A DNA stretch of 64,000 bases from Istiophorus platypterus (GCA_016859345.1 CM029121.1:7872411-7936410); one strand, 5' to 3'; shown: positions 1-10,895, counted from the first letter of the stretch. The notes: generated from the letters alone by a model not told the origin. Made by a program: numbers and translations.

Positions 1-1745
1 CACTCACCTGCAGATAACCGAGTACCAAAACCAGGTCACTCAGTTGCAGAAATCGATTGCCAGCCTGTGGCAAGAGGTGCAAACCACCCAGGCTGAGCGA
101 CCAAGCGAGGGAAGTCTTAGCTCCTGCAAAGAGAGGTCCACCGCCGTCACCAAGGAGCAAGATTCAGGCCCAAAGAGAACTGGTCCGGTCAGGAAGTAGC
201 GATGATCTAGCCCAGGAAGTACAGGACGGCGGCGTCCTGAGCTAGAAGAGTTCATCCCTACAGGCGCAGACAACCGCCGACACCCCCATTCAGAAGACTT
301 ACAGGACCAGGAGAATCGAAGCTTCATCCTCGCAGAGGTTCCTGTCTCGGAAGATGGAAACCCTGAAGCTGTCTAACAGGCGCGAAAAGAGGGGGAACCA
401 GGAGTCGGACCACTCTAATGGGGAACCTCTAACTTAGTCGTCATCGATGACTACCAAGCGCCCATCAGGTCGCCCTTGGGACGCCTAACGTCCTGAGTCG
501 GGAGGCCGAGCGCCTTTACCCCAGCTACACCCGTTCAAACAGAAAGAGGGTGACCATCCCCATGCCCATGATGGCAGGGATGACTTCAGACGGCCACCAA
601 ACCGTGAGTCAGATATAGCACGAGAGGCACACCACAGAAAGCCGCAGTAGTCCTTCGCCACCACCAAGGAGGACAATCCCTCATCGCTACCTTGACCTGA
701 ACGACTTGGAGAGCTCGGACTCTGACACCGAGCAGTTATACCAAAGTCGAGGCCTGCGAACCCGACAGATTGAGTCCCTGGCAAAGGACATAGAGCGACC
801 CGGACAGCCAAAACGCTAATGTCGACTACGCCGTGAGGTCAACCACTGTCTGTCCGACTTACCCAATGCTACTTCACGGAGAAGCATAAATTAATATGGA
901 AGACCACGGCAAGGAGCGTCCATGCGTTCATGGAGACATTACCAACGGACACCCGGTACCACTATCCGGCACTGCGGAAGGCCCTCCGGGAAGAATATTC
1001 AATGTACACCGATGAGACCTCCGCCACCCTCAGTGCTTTGAATATCTTGCAGAAGAAAAACGAGTCCCCTCGCATCTACTACCAACGGTTGAGAACCACA
1101 TACTTCGGTGGATGCAGGACTCCAGGTTTGAGGATGACCGGCTTTTAAGTCCTTGTTCCTCTCCGTCTCCTAAAAAGCATACGTTCTGAAAGTCACGATG
1201 CATTGTATGACCTCAGCATGAAGGAGGTTAGGAAATTTGCACAGTTGGCCTGGGAGACGGCTGCCCAAGACTGGTGGTGGACGAAAGGCGACCCAGGGTC
1301 CTGGGAATCCAGACCTCAGAGAACGACAGCAGCTGGAAGGCAAGGAGCTGCCTCGTGCCAAACGGAGGCCGGACAAGACCCCAAGACACCAATCACCTCC
1401 CCTCAAAACATACGACGGAACCAGAGGGATGATGATTATATTCCCAGGCAGGAAGGGGCGATACCCAACCCCCAGTCCCCAGGGACCACAACACCGGATA
1501 TGGAGGAAGCAGCGGCGTATACGCCGTCCATCAGGTCCCTCCGGATTCCCAAAGGAACCCCCCGATACGAAATCCTCAACATGACTAGGCCAGAGACCCC
1601 ACCGCCCCCGCGCCAAAGTCCGTGGGGTGGGGGCGAACCAGAAGAACCAGGCAGCGATGACTCATACCACCCTTTTCCCCCTTTTCTGGGCGACTTAGTG
1701 CGGAAGGAGAGGCGGCAGCGCAACGCGGACCAAAGGTCGTAATAG
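1..1745 (+). pseudogene. gag remnant, copy 1
   Basis: Same region as gag in copies 2 and 3. It starts inside the coiled-coil-like segment (frame reading TEYQNQVTQLQKS-type heptads in the other copies) and passes through the capsid-like segment around 930-1150, where KALREEYSMYTDETSATLSA and IYYQRLR can be read. The frame is broken several times by 1-4 base indels. No CCHC zinc knuckle is visible. The family is known from the protease and RT downstream; the Gag assignment itself rests on position and on the capsid-like helix-rich segment. Confidence 0.65.
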
Positions 1746-2515
1746 GGGGTTGCACCAACACCCCTCGCCGTTATTGGACTCTGGGTCAGAGATCAGCCTG
1801 ATAAACATGCACATGTTCACCAAGATTGCTAAAGAAGAGATGACCTCGTTCACCGCTACACATCTGCACCATCGACTGCCACCATGACACATCTGGGCTC
1901 AGGTTGATGCTCCTAAGCCACTAAATGTGGAGACAGATCTGCTGACCCCAGGGAGCAGTAGATGCCATCCAAGGATACAAAATGCCCCCTCCTGTGCCCG
2001 AGACTGGCCCTGACCTCCACACCAGCTGCAGACCCCTCCGCCCACCCAGTGGCAGTCATGAACCCCTGCACTGTCATGGAATCGCTCCTCTGTTCACTGA
2101 AGAACACAGATGACGACTGTACAGTCCCGTCATCGGAGGCGTGCACCTGAACGACACCTTAGCCCCAGATGTACTCCTGGCACTGTGGTCAGAAAACTGC
2201 CATCAGCCAGGACCTGTATAAGGTGTGCCGGCTGAACCCTGCCTCCTTCTCAGACGTATGGTCACTGCCACTCTTGCAAAAAGGCACCAACGCCAGGACA
2301 AAGCACAATTGCAGCAGCCATCTCAGGTGCAGGAGAGAAAAGAGGTTGTGCACCTGGTGGCGTAGTGCCTCAGCTTCAAACCCCATTCCCGGGCCGCCCT
2401 CCTCGTCAGGCTGGACACAGTCAACCAAGTCTTGTGGTCCCAAGCCGACGCTGGAAGCACCCACCTTCCTCGGCAGAGCAAGTAGCATCTGACATCAGGA
2501 CAGACCACTTTTAAG
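1746..2515 (+). pseudogene. protease region remnant, copy 1 (PR1 and PR2)
   Basis: A retropepsin start with LLDSGSE can be read around 1775-1800. It is followed by a deletion of about 115 bases and a smaller one relative to copy 2, so the PR1 fold is destroyed. The second, pseudo-protease segment (about 2160-2490) is present and also has ALW in place of the catalytic DSG, the same as copies 2 and 3. Frameshifts interrupt both parts. Confidence 0.6.
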
Positions 2516-3187
2516 CATGCCAGGTTGCCAGCGAGGTCGACATGACTATCCTCAGACGGCAGCAGGCGTCCCCCGTCGCCTGTGACTTCTGTAGAGGCAG
2601 AAGAGCTACAAGCCGCATAAGCGTTCTTCCAGCCTTTAAACTGTTCATGACTGTGGAGTGTAACTCGGACCTTCATATCCAATCGTAATTAACCGACACC
2701 TAACGTGACTTCAACGCTCGCGACGAAAATTCAAAATTCACATGTTTATGAGTCAACCTATCCTCGCTCGCTAAACTGGAAAAAATGAATCATCAGGTAT
2801 TCAAACTCTCAGCAAAATTCATCTTCCTCTCCACAGCTATGGTGTGACGCCAAGCCGCCGCTGCAACCCCATTCACGGGACCACATCCCCCTGAGGAGCG
2901 GAACAACCACAGCAATAATATCAAACGGCAAAGAATGTGACAACTCTTTGATTGCATCTGTATCACTGATACTAGACTTAGCTACGCAGGAGAACTCTGC
3001 CCAGAGTTAGCCTCTGTAGAACTGCCCAGATGCCAAAGCCCTCCTGCAGAACTAAGAACTGGGTATGAACCTGTCGCCTGTTAACCACAGGAACACATGG
3101 ACTTGAACCCAGGTTACACACAAGTTACAGAACAACTCGCTCTAATTCTGATCCAAAAAGCGCGACTAGCATCCCAGCCTTCAGATC

Positions 3188-3198
3188 AAAGGGGGGGA
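3188..3198 (+). other. Polypurine tract before LTR (copy 1)
   Basis: The run AAAGGGGGGGA lies directly before the LTR start TGTTG. It is the expected plus-strand primer site of an LTR element. Equivalent tracts precede the LTRs of copies 2 and 3. Confidence 0.75.
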
Positions 3199-5070
3199 TG
3201 TTGCCCTCACTAACGGACTGTAAGACAAAGAAGGCCTACAGGCACACCCAAACCTGGGATCCAGCTAAGGCCACGTAAATAACCAAGGGAGACAAAGAAC
3301 TCAGCAGAGCATCCCCACCACGAGGTCCCAGTTGGATACCTGACCAAATGGACGACCCAACAGGCGCGGTGCCCTCGAACAGCGACCATAAAATCTCCAC
3401 GATCCCATTGAAATCCGTCAGAATCACCACCAATTACCTAAAGTTATATTAACACAGAAACTCCTGAAACTCGTCCCTTCTGCGTTGGACCCTTCTGCCA
3501 AGACCAGAGAACTCCTCGCCAATAGAAGTGGCATCAACAACCGCACCCAGATCTAGATAGTTGTAGTCAAAGTTTCTGAGTTAACTAACTAACCGTGAGT
3601 CAGCGAATTCCGCTGTTCAGAGTCGCAGACCGCCCTCGCCCCGGACGCCCAAGGAGGTGAAACCTGGTAGCTAACGTGTCCTACCCGTTTCGGCGAAGAC
3701 GAAGGACACAGATCTCGCTTCTTCTGAGGAGAAAGAATTCCCGCCGTGAGCCGAATCAAGCACCTCGTCGGAGACTAACCATCTCGTCGAGAAAATAAGT
3801 TAGCCGCCGAGAGCCGCTAACCAACGACTCTTCTCTGCAAACGACGCCGAGGGCGAGCTCGCCGCACCGCTGGACTCGTCAAAAGTAAGAGGCTTATAGC
3901 TCTGGGCAGACGTTAGTAACTAAAGTGTAATAAGCTGTCGAATGTTTATGATTACATGGGTTGTGTGTTATTTAATTCATATGTGAACATCATTGAATGA
4001 ATTATAAGTTATCCGTCTGCAGCGGATAACTTCTGTCCCTGTATCACGATCGAGACCAGTACTTTCTGTGTCAGTTAAAGGCCCAGACTCGCGACACTCA
4101 TCAACTGAGTCGAGTAAAGTCTGTGTGATACAGGAAATACTGTCTCTAAACCACGATCGTCAGAGCGTCTTTGGTTGAACTTGTCTGTTTCTGCTTCCAC
4201 TAACGCTGCGTTCGATTCGAACGCCGCTGGAGGGTTCGAACCTGCCCCACCTAGTTTCTTTGTCCAGTCTGGTGGTAACGGTGTAACGTCACTACATTCC
4301 ACAGACTCTTCCGCGACCCTCGCGTGACGTGACTGTAACTAGACACGTCCGCCACCAGTCCGCGCACACACATAGACCCCCCTTCACGCGCCTCACACAC
4401 ACTCACACTTATACACACACCACCATACAGATACTCACATACTCACACATACATACCTCAATACTTACACAAATTCACGAACTGAAGCTAGAAGTAAATA
4501 AAAAGATTTTTATTTGAAAGTGATGATAATTGAAGGTGATATTGCTGATGATAATAAATTCTGTTATTGCAAAGAGAAGTTTATTTGTGTTTCTGTTCAC
4601 GTACTGTGATAACAAGCTGGTTGACAAGGTCAGTGCCGACCTCTTTACCTTCTTATTCACTATAGAATTAACAATAGTTCCAAATTATTGGCAATTCTGA
4701 GTGAACACCCTTTCTTGAGACTGAATCCAACAGTTGGTTATTGGTCCGGGTTTGTCCCGGTGGTGCCCCGTTCTTGATGGTTTAAAGTGATCGGATTCTG
4801 TTAATTTTAATAATTACTTGAGATTATCCTTGATAATCAGTAATTGTAGCTAATAGCCAATTCATTGCTCCTGCACTGCACAACGGATGGTGCCTTATGT
4901 GAGGTTGCATCTGAATTTCAGCTATTAGTCCGGGTTTTCCCGGTGGTGCCCCGTATTAGTAATCCTGATTAAGCCAATCCATCCAAATCTTTACAATTAT
5001 TAATGATTATTTTAATAATCACTAATTATTGCCAATAACCAAGTCCTGTATTAGGCTCCGAAGCACAACA
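3199..5070 (+). repeat. LTR shared by copies 1 and 2
   Basis: It begins TGTTG, ends GCACAACA, and has a polypurine tract on its left, as a 3' LTR should. The sequence at its right edge is the leader of copy 2, so it also serves as that copy's 5' LTR. At 1872 bp it is shorter than the other LTRs (2046-2373 bp), largely because the minisatellite is reduced to about one 15 bp unit and a CRE-containing stretch is missing. It contains the 27 bp palindrome at 4006-4032, a CA-rich tract near 4370-4460, and the duplicated primer-site-like segment at 4736-4953. Confidence 0.9.
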
Positions 5071-5438
5071 AATGAGCATGGTGAGAGCCTTGAAAGATAC
5101 CAGAGTTATACAGTGCCTCGTGGAGAGGCCAAGAATACCAGAGTTATCACAGTATCAGACAGATTAACACAAATTAATAATTTCGAATTATTAATTTTAA
5201 TTTTTTTCTTTGAAAAATTCAATTTCTTTAAATTGGCACTCTCTATTCTACCTGCCAAGTAAATAGGCCTTGTGGTAGCAGTTAGTGAGGTGAAAAGACA
5301 GTTCTAAATTGCAGATAGAACTGCAGCTTATGTTCGCAGGTGTAAACATTCACCTGTGCCAGCAACACAACATTTTCATAAGAATTTTGTGCAAACCATG
5401 TAAATAAACCCACTGGGCAGGGCATAGTCATTAAGAAA
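5071..5438 (+). other. Leader and degenerate primer-binding site, copy 2
   Basis: The LTR end is followed by AATGAGCATGGTGAGAGCC. At the same place copy 3 has AATGGTGCCCCGTGTGAGGC, so this primer-binding site is damaged. The rest of the leader is AT-rich and has no coding potential. Confidence 0.6.
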
Positions 5439-7440
5439 ATGAATCCCAAAAACCCCAGATGGATGGAGCTGAAGCTCCTGAAGCTACTGGGACCAATCCT
5501 GAGAGATGTGGTCACCGGCCTCCTTCGCCTCCCCAGGAGAACAAGAGAGGCTCAATAATTACAGTCAAATGGCTGTCATGTTGCATACAGGAAATAGCTG
5601 ATTATGTTAACAACCCAGCGGAAAACCGAACGCATCATCCAGGATGTGATAGGCGAGCTGTTCCTGTTATACCAGCGCCACACTCACCTGCAGATAACGA
5701 GTACCAAAACCAGGTCACTCAGTTGCAGAAATCGATGCCCAGCCTGTGGTAAGGGTGCAAACCACCAGCTGCTGAGCGCAAGCGCGGGGGAAGTCTTAAG
5801 CTCCTGCAAAGAGAGGTCCGCACCGCCACCAAGAGCAAGATTCAGGCCCAAAGAGAACTGGTCGGTCAGGAAGTAGCGATGATCTAGCCCAGGAAGTACA
5901 GGACGGCGCCCTGAGCTAGAAGAGTTCATCCCCAGGGCGCAGACAACCGCCGACACCCCATTCAGAAGACTTACAGGACCAGGAGAATCGAAGCTTCATC
6001 CTCAAGCGAGAGGTTCCTGTCTCGAAGATGGAAACCCTGAAGCTGCAACATAGCGCCGAAAAGAGGGGGGAACCAGGAGTCGGACCACTCCTAATGGGGA
6101 ACCTCTAACTTAGTCGTCATCGATGACTACCAAGCGCCCATCAGGTCGCCTGGGACGCCAACGTCCTGAGTCGGGAGGCCGAGCGCCCTTACCCCCAGCT
6201 ACACCCGTTCAAACAGAAAAGAGGGTGACCATCCCCATGCCCATGATGGCAGGGATGACTTCGCCACCAAACCGTGGAGCCGATATAGCACGAGAGGCAC
6301 ACTGCGTGTCGGCAGAGTCCTTCGCCACCACCAAGGAGGAACAACGCCCTCGCCGCTACCTTGACCTGAACGACGGAGAGCTCGGACTCTGACACCGAGC
6401 AGTTAGACCAAAGTCGAGGCCTGCGAACCCGACAGATTGAGTCCCTGGCAAAGGACATGAGCGCGCGACCCGGACAGCCAAAACGCTAATGTCGCTTGAC
6501 CCAGCCGTGAGGTCAACCACTGTCTGTCCGACTTACCCAATGCTACTTCACGGAGAAGCATAAATTAATATGGAAGACCACGGCAAGCGTCCATGCGTTC
6601 ATGGAGACATTACCAGCGGACACCGGTACCACTATCCGGCACTGCGGAAGGCCCTCCGGGAAGAATATTCAATGTACACCGATGAGACCTCCGCCACCCT
6701 CAGTGCTTTGAATATCTTGCAGAAGAAAATCGTGATCTACTACCAACGGTTGAGAACCACATACTGTGGATGCAGGACTCCAGGTTTGGAGGATGACCGG
6801 GCTTTTAAGTCCTTGTTCCTCCACAACCTCCCGCAAGCTACGTTCTGAAGTCACGATGCATTGTAGGTCGATGACCTCAGCATGAAGGAGTTAGGAAATT
6901 TGCACAGTTGGCCTGGGAGACGCGCCGCCCAAGACTGGTGACGGCGGCACACCAGGGTCCTGGGAATCCAGACCTCAGAGAACAGCACGCTGGAAGGCAA
7001 GGAGCTGCCTGTGCCGCCAAAACGGAGGGCGGACAAGACCCAGAGACACCAATCACCTCCCCTCAAAAACCAGAGGGATGATGATTATATTCCCAGGCAG
7101 GAACCGATAAGGCCACAACAACGTGAAACTTTCCGCAAAAGGAAAAAGACGGTTTCGATCGAACCCCAGACAAGGGTACCAAGAGAGGCGTGGGGACACC
7201 CGGTCCCCCAGAGAAGGACCAGCACCGGATATGGAGGAATTAATCCGAAGTTCACCACCGAAGTGGTGAAGCAGCCGACGTGCTCGCCGTCCATCAGGTC
7301 CCGGATTCCCAAAGGAACCCGACACCGAAATCCCTCAACATGACTAGGCCAGACCCCGCACGCGCCAAAGTCTACTTCAGAGGGTGGGGCAGAAGAACCA
7401 GACGATGACATACCACCACTTTTCTGTCTTTCCTGGGCTT
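5439..7440 (+). pseudogene. gag pseudogene, copy 2
   Basis: The ATG at 5439 is conserved with copy 3 (ATG at 57677, - strand), after which both read MNPK. The frame is soon lost and is re-entered in several frames. Regions in order: N-terminal segment with LLGPILRDVV; a coiled-coil-like region about 5660-5880; a basic, proline-rich stretch about 6120-6250; a capsid-like helix-rich region about 6600-6850 (KALREEYSMYTDETSATLSA); a basic tail near 7100-7200 (FRKRKK). No CCHC knuckle is seen. Gag would form the particle. Identity is inferred from position before a retropepsin. Confidence 0.65.
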
Positions 7441-7454
7441 GGAGTGCGGAAGGC

Positions 7455-7850
7455 GGATCTACACCAAGGTCGTAATAGGGGTTGCACCAGCACCCTCGTT
7501 ATTGGACTCTGGGTCAGAGATCAGCCTGATAAACATGCACATGTTCACCAAGATTGCTAAGCAATGCACAACTTGGGCAAACCACGCAGATCGAGCCCTG
7601 CGATATGAGCATCACAAGCTACACGCAGGACCGATCACCCATAACCAGACGGGCTTGGGTGGACCTCACATTCCAAGAGATGACCCTCGTTCACCCGCTA
7701 CACATCTGCACCCTTGACACAGAGCCACTCCTCATCGGCCAAGACCTACTGGACCGACTGGCTCCGCTCATCGACTGCCACCGCGGACACATCTGGGCTC
7801 AGGTTGATGCTCCTAAGCCACTAAATGTGGAGACAGATCTGCTGACCCCA
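7455..7850 (+). pseudogene. Retropepsin-like protease domain 1 (PR1), copy 2
   Basis: An aspartic protease domain of the retropepsin family, with hydrophobic strands leading to LLDSGSEISLIN (catalytic Asp codon at 7505-7507) and a C-terminal PLLIGQDLLDRL (about 7729-7761), the equivalent of the ILG-x-D motif. Retropepsins act as homodimers to cut the polyprotein. At about 130 residues it fits the family. One frameshift lies between the two motifs. It is followed about 220 bases later by a second, related domain. Confidence 0.75.
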
Positions 7851-8074
7851 GGGGAGCGAGTAGATGCCATCCAAGGATACAAGAAATCCCTACCAATGCC
7901 AATGCCCCCTCCTGTGCCCGAGACTGGCCCTGACCTCTCCACACCAGCTGCAGACCCCCTGCCGCCACCGGCGGGCAGTCATGAACCCCTGCACTGTCAT
8001 GAATCGTTCCTCTGTTCACTGAAGAACACAGATGACGCACTGTACAGTCCCCGAGTCATCGGAGGCGGCACCTG

Positions 8075-8395
8075 AACGACACCTTAGCCCCAGATGTACT
8101 CCTGGCACTGTGGTCAGAGAAAACTGCCATCAGCCAGGACCTGTATAAGGGCGCCGTCACTGCCTGCTCCTGCAAAGGCATCGCAGCCACCAGACAAAGC
8201 AATTGGAGGTGCGCCCTATCCGTGCGTGTGGGAGAAAAGAGGTTGTGCACCTGGTGGGCGTGGTGCCTCAGCTTCAAACCCCATTCCTCGTTGGGGCCGA
8301 CCTCCTCGTCAGACTGGGTGCCAAGCTGGACACAGTCAACCAAGTCTTGGTCCCAAGCCGACGCTGAAGCACCCACCTTCCTCAAGCAGAGCATC
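8075..8395 (+). pseudogene. Second retropepsin-like domain (PR2) without catalytic DSG, copy 2
   Basis: This segment aligns with PR1: LLALWSEKTAIS here against LLDSGSEISLIN in PR1, and PFLVGADLLVRL (about 8278-8320) against PLLIGQDLLDRL, each followed by a similar WSQ-DA / WAQ-DA tail. The catalytic DSG is replaced by ALW. All three copies show the same replacement, so it predates their spread. PR2 is shorter than PR1 in the middle, lacking the flap-side segment. The likely role is a structural partner or substrate-binding lobe, but that is inference. The frame is broken near 8235. Confidence 0.6.
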
Positions 8396-8399
8396 TGAC

Positions 8400-9030
8400 A
8401 TCAGGACAGACCATACCCCAAGCATGTCAGGTTGCCAGCGAGGTCGACATGACTATCCCTGCCGAACGGCAGGCGTCCCCATTCGCCTGGTGATTCTTAG
8501 AGGGCAGAAGAGCTACGGCGTTCTTCCAGCCTTTAAACTGTTTCAGGAAACTCAACCTGTCAGTCTGTGGCACACCCCTGCTTGAACTGAACCACCGCTC
8601 AGCATACCTGCTGGTTCAGAACCTAACAAATGCCCGATCCAAGTGATGGCAAGACAGCCGCTGGGAATGCTGGTTGACAGCTCCTTCCATGACTTCGAGT
8701 TGACCATACCAGTCATTGGAGCACTGCCTCCATCGTTGACCAAAGATGATAACCCAGAGGAACCGGTTCACATCCCGACCCACATGATCGCCATCACCCG
8801 TCATGAGGCATTGCAGAGTGAGGCAATATGCAGCGCCACTCTGGGCACCGGCGACCTGGTGGTATACTCCCTGGTGACACAACCAGGAGACCCCTCCAGT
8901 GACCCGGAACCGGCCTCCTCGGAGGAAACCTGGATCCACTCTCGATTCTGAGATCGATCAGCAGCTCGCAAAGGCAGATGCACTGGCGACAGACGACCAG
9001 AGAAATGCGCCGAGCTTGTTCCGAGAGTTC
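8400..9030 (+). pseudogene. Conserved pol linker of unknown function, copy 2
   Basis: Coding sequence between PR2 and RT, largely open in frame from 8590 to 8951. It contains NLTNAPIQVMARQPLG and LVDSSFHDFELTIPVIG, a strand-rich pattern with a 'PLG' turn. I do not recognise the family. It is kept nearly unchanged in copy 3 (about 53990-54640), which suggests it was under selection in the parent element. No integrase motif is present here, so the Gmr1-like order with integrase before RT is not supported. Confidence 0.5.
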
Positions 9031-9234
9031 CAGCACATTTTCTCAAAAGACCCTCATGACTGGAGTAACTGACCTTCATACGGTCCGCATCCCAACCGAC
9101 CCTAACGCACCTCCAACGTTAACGACAGTACAAAATTCCGTTATTGCTTATGAGTCAATCCAGGATCCTCGACAAACTGCTGGAAAAAGCGAATCATCAG
9201 GGAATGTAACTCAGCGTACAACTCCCAATCTGGC

Positions 9235-9985
9235 GGTGCTGAAACCAACCGTAAATGGCGACTCACCATCGACTACCGACCATTGAACAAACAGGTTCCA
9301 CTCTCCCGATGGTCCATGATCCACTTGGATCAAGAACTAGCCAAGGTAAAAGGGGCCCGCTTCTTCTCCACTGTGGATGTGGCCAATGGCTTCTGGACTA
9401 TGAAAGTTGACCCTGCTGACCAGTATAAGCTGGCTTTCTCCTTCGAAATCGCCAATATACATGGAACGCTGCCCGTTCGGGTATTCAAACTCCAGCGAAT
9501 TCAACATCTTCCTCCACAAAGCCATGAGTGACGCGGCCGCTCGCGGCAACCTCATCTACGTGGACGACATCCTCATGAGGAGCGGAACCTTTGAGGAGCA
9601 CCTGACCGAGATCCGACATGTTCTCGACCAACTTGCGGCGCTGGAGCCAATTGGCACTTGCCAGGGCCAGTGGTGCCGCACTAAAGTAGAATATGTGGGC
9701 CTTACAGTGGGCGCCGATGGCATCGAGCCACAATCCGGAAGGCTCCAAGCCATCCGCGACATTGCAGCTCCGACAAACGTGTCGGAACTCAGAAGCTTCC
9801 TAGGGGTCTGCAACTACTCCCGACACGTGGAGGATTATGCAGAAATAGCCCGACCCCTCACTGAACTACTCCGGAAGGACAAACCGTTTGAGTGGAAAGA
9901 ACCTCAAGAGCAGTCTTTCCAATGGATGAAAGAAAAACTTTGTTCGGCATCCTGCCTTGCCTACCCTGACAAGGACAAAGAATTT
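9235..9985 (+). pseudogene. Reverse transcriptase domain, copy 2
   Basis: Ty3/Gypsy-type RT that copies RNA into DNA. Motifs in order: WRLTIDYRPLN (about 9255-9288), STVDVANGFW with the first catalytic Asp (about 9367-9396), and YVDD (9557-9568) with the paired catalytic Asps, followed by the thumb and connection beginning GLTVGADGIEPQ and FLGVCNYSR. Most residues can be read but 1-2 base frameshifts occur near 9250 and 9450. Unlike copy 3, the YVDD box is intact. Confidence 0.85.
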
Positions 9986-9989
9986 CTTC

Positions 9990-10345
9990 TAGAGGCTAGC
10001 TTCTCTCCTTACTGCCTCAGCGCCGCTGGCACAGAAATATGATACAGACAAGCGGGTCGTCGCCCACGCCGACCCTCAGCAGCGTTGAGATCAAGTTCTC
10101 GGATTGGCGAAGGCCCTGCTGGCCACCGTATGGGCTGTGGAACATTTTCGCAGTTACATCGGAGGACAAAAGGTGATTATTGAGACTTGCCATCAACCTG
10201 TTGCATTCCTCAACAGTCAGCGCCTGAGGGACGGACGGTATCGAACAGTCGCATCGCCTCGTGGATGATGGCATTGCAAGGCTACGACGTCGAGGTGAAG
10301 TACGCCCAGAACCACCGAATGGCTTTAAGCCAGGGCCTGGCCGAC
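9990..10345 (+). pseudogene. Degenerate Gypsy RNase H (tether-like), copy 2
   Basis: It follows RT directly. The first catalytic position reads LLEAS where Gypsy RNase H usually has TDAS, the Glu in the CEKALLATVWA segment is kept, and the third acidic site reads ETCHQPV where a TDH-type motif is expected. The fold seems conserved but the active site is not. In retroviruses the equivalent domain is the connection or tether. Copy 3 shows the same substitutions in an unbroken frame. Confidence 0.65.
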
Positions 10346-10449
10346 TGTAAACATTGCGACTGTGAGGAGCAAGCAAACCCGGAACCTACATTCATCGCCA
10401 CTCCATCACCACCTTCCAACCACCACTACTATGACGCAAATGCCTGCTT

Positions 10450-10895
10450 AGGCCTGCCAGAAGTCTACGTGGACGGTTGCTCCTACCAACATGAACGCCA
10501 AATCCGAGCAGGAGTCGGCCTCGTTTGGGTCAACCACACGGCTGGAGAACCAAACAGCTTCCAACTGGGTGCCAGAACGAGTCAATATGCAGAAATCGCT
10601 GCAGTACTCATTGCGCTCCAACAAGCTACCAAAATGGCTATGGAACAGCTGGTGATCTGCTCAGACTCCAACTACGCTCGCCACAGCTTCATTTGTCACC
10701 TCGGTGTGTGGAAAAGCGGCATGAGGAATGCTAGGAATAAGGAAGTTAAGAACTCGAACTCTTCCTTGCCTGCGACCGCTCGTGAGGACCGAGGATGACA
10801 GTGTACTGAAGAAGGTCAAAGGACACTCACCAATTTCGGTCCAGACAAAGATGGCAACGACGGCTGACCGCCCTAGCTAAGCTGGGCGCTGAACA
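10450..10895 (+). pseudogene. Second, retrovirus-like RNase H domain, copy 2
   Basis: Acidic residues are visible in the order expected for an active RNase H: VYVDGCS, QYAEIAAV, ICSDSNY and a C-terminal GH followed by a GN-D motif (the last is clearer in copy 3). The DGCSY start and the kept basic and aromatic residues after the third Asp resemble vertebrate retroviral RNase H more than the Gypsy type. It would remove RNA from the RNA:DNA hybrid. Small frameshifts occur near 10680 and 10805. Confidence 0.7.

Larger units (their letters stand above)
1..5070 (+). mobile_element. Gypsy-like LTR retrotransposon copy 1 (left end outside window, internally deleted)
   Basis: Internal sequence 1-3198 matches the gag-to-RT part of copy 2 (5682 onward) and ends in a polypurine tract followed by an LTR at 3199-5070. 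The 5' LTR and the first 600 or so internal bases lie left of the window. Compared with copy 2, at least five blocks are missing: two in the first protease domain, then blocks equivalent to about 8541-9055, 9201-9480 and 9588-11440, which remove most of the RT and all of the RNase H regions. It cannot be autonomous. Confidence 0.85.

Noticed and set aside
4225..4250. GGTTCGAACC in the LTRs, identical to a tRNA B-box
   Set aside because: The sequence is palindromic and no A-box at a proper distance or cloverleaf could be drawn, so no tRNA or Pol III promoter is called.
8400..9030. Integrase located before RT, as in Gmr1-like elements
   Set aside because: No zinc-binding or D,D-35-E pattern in the linker.
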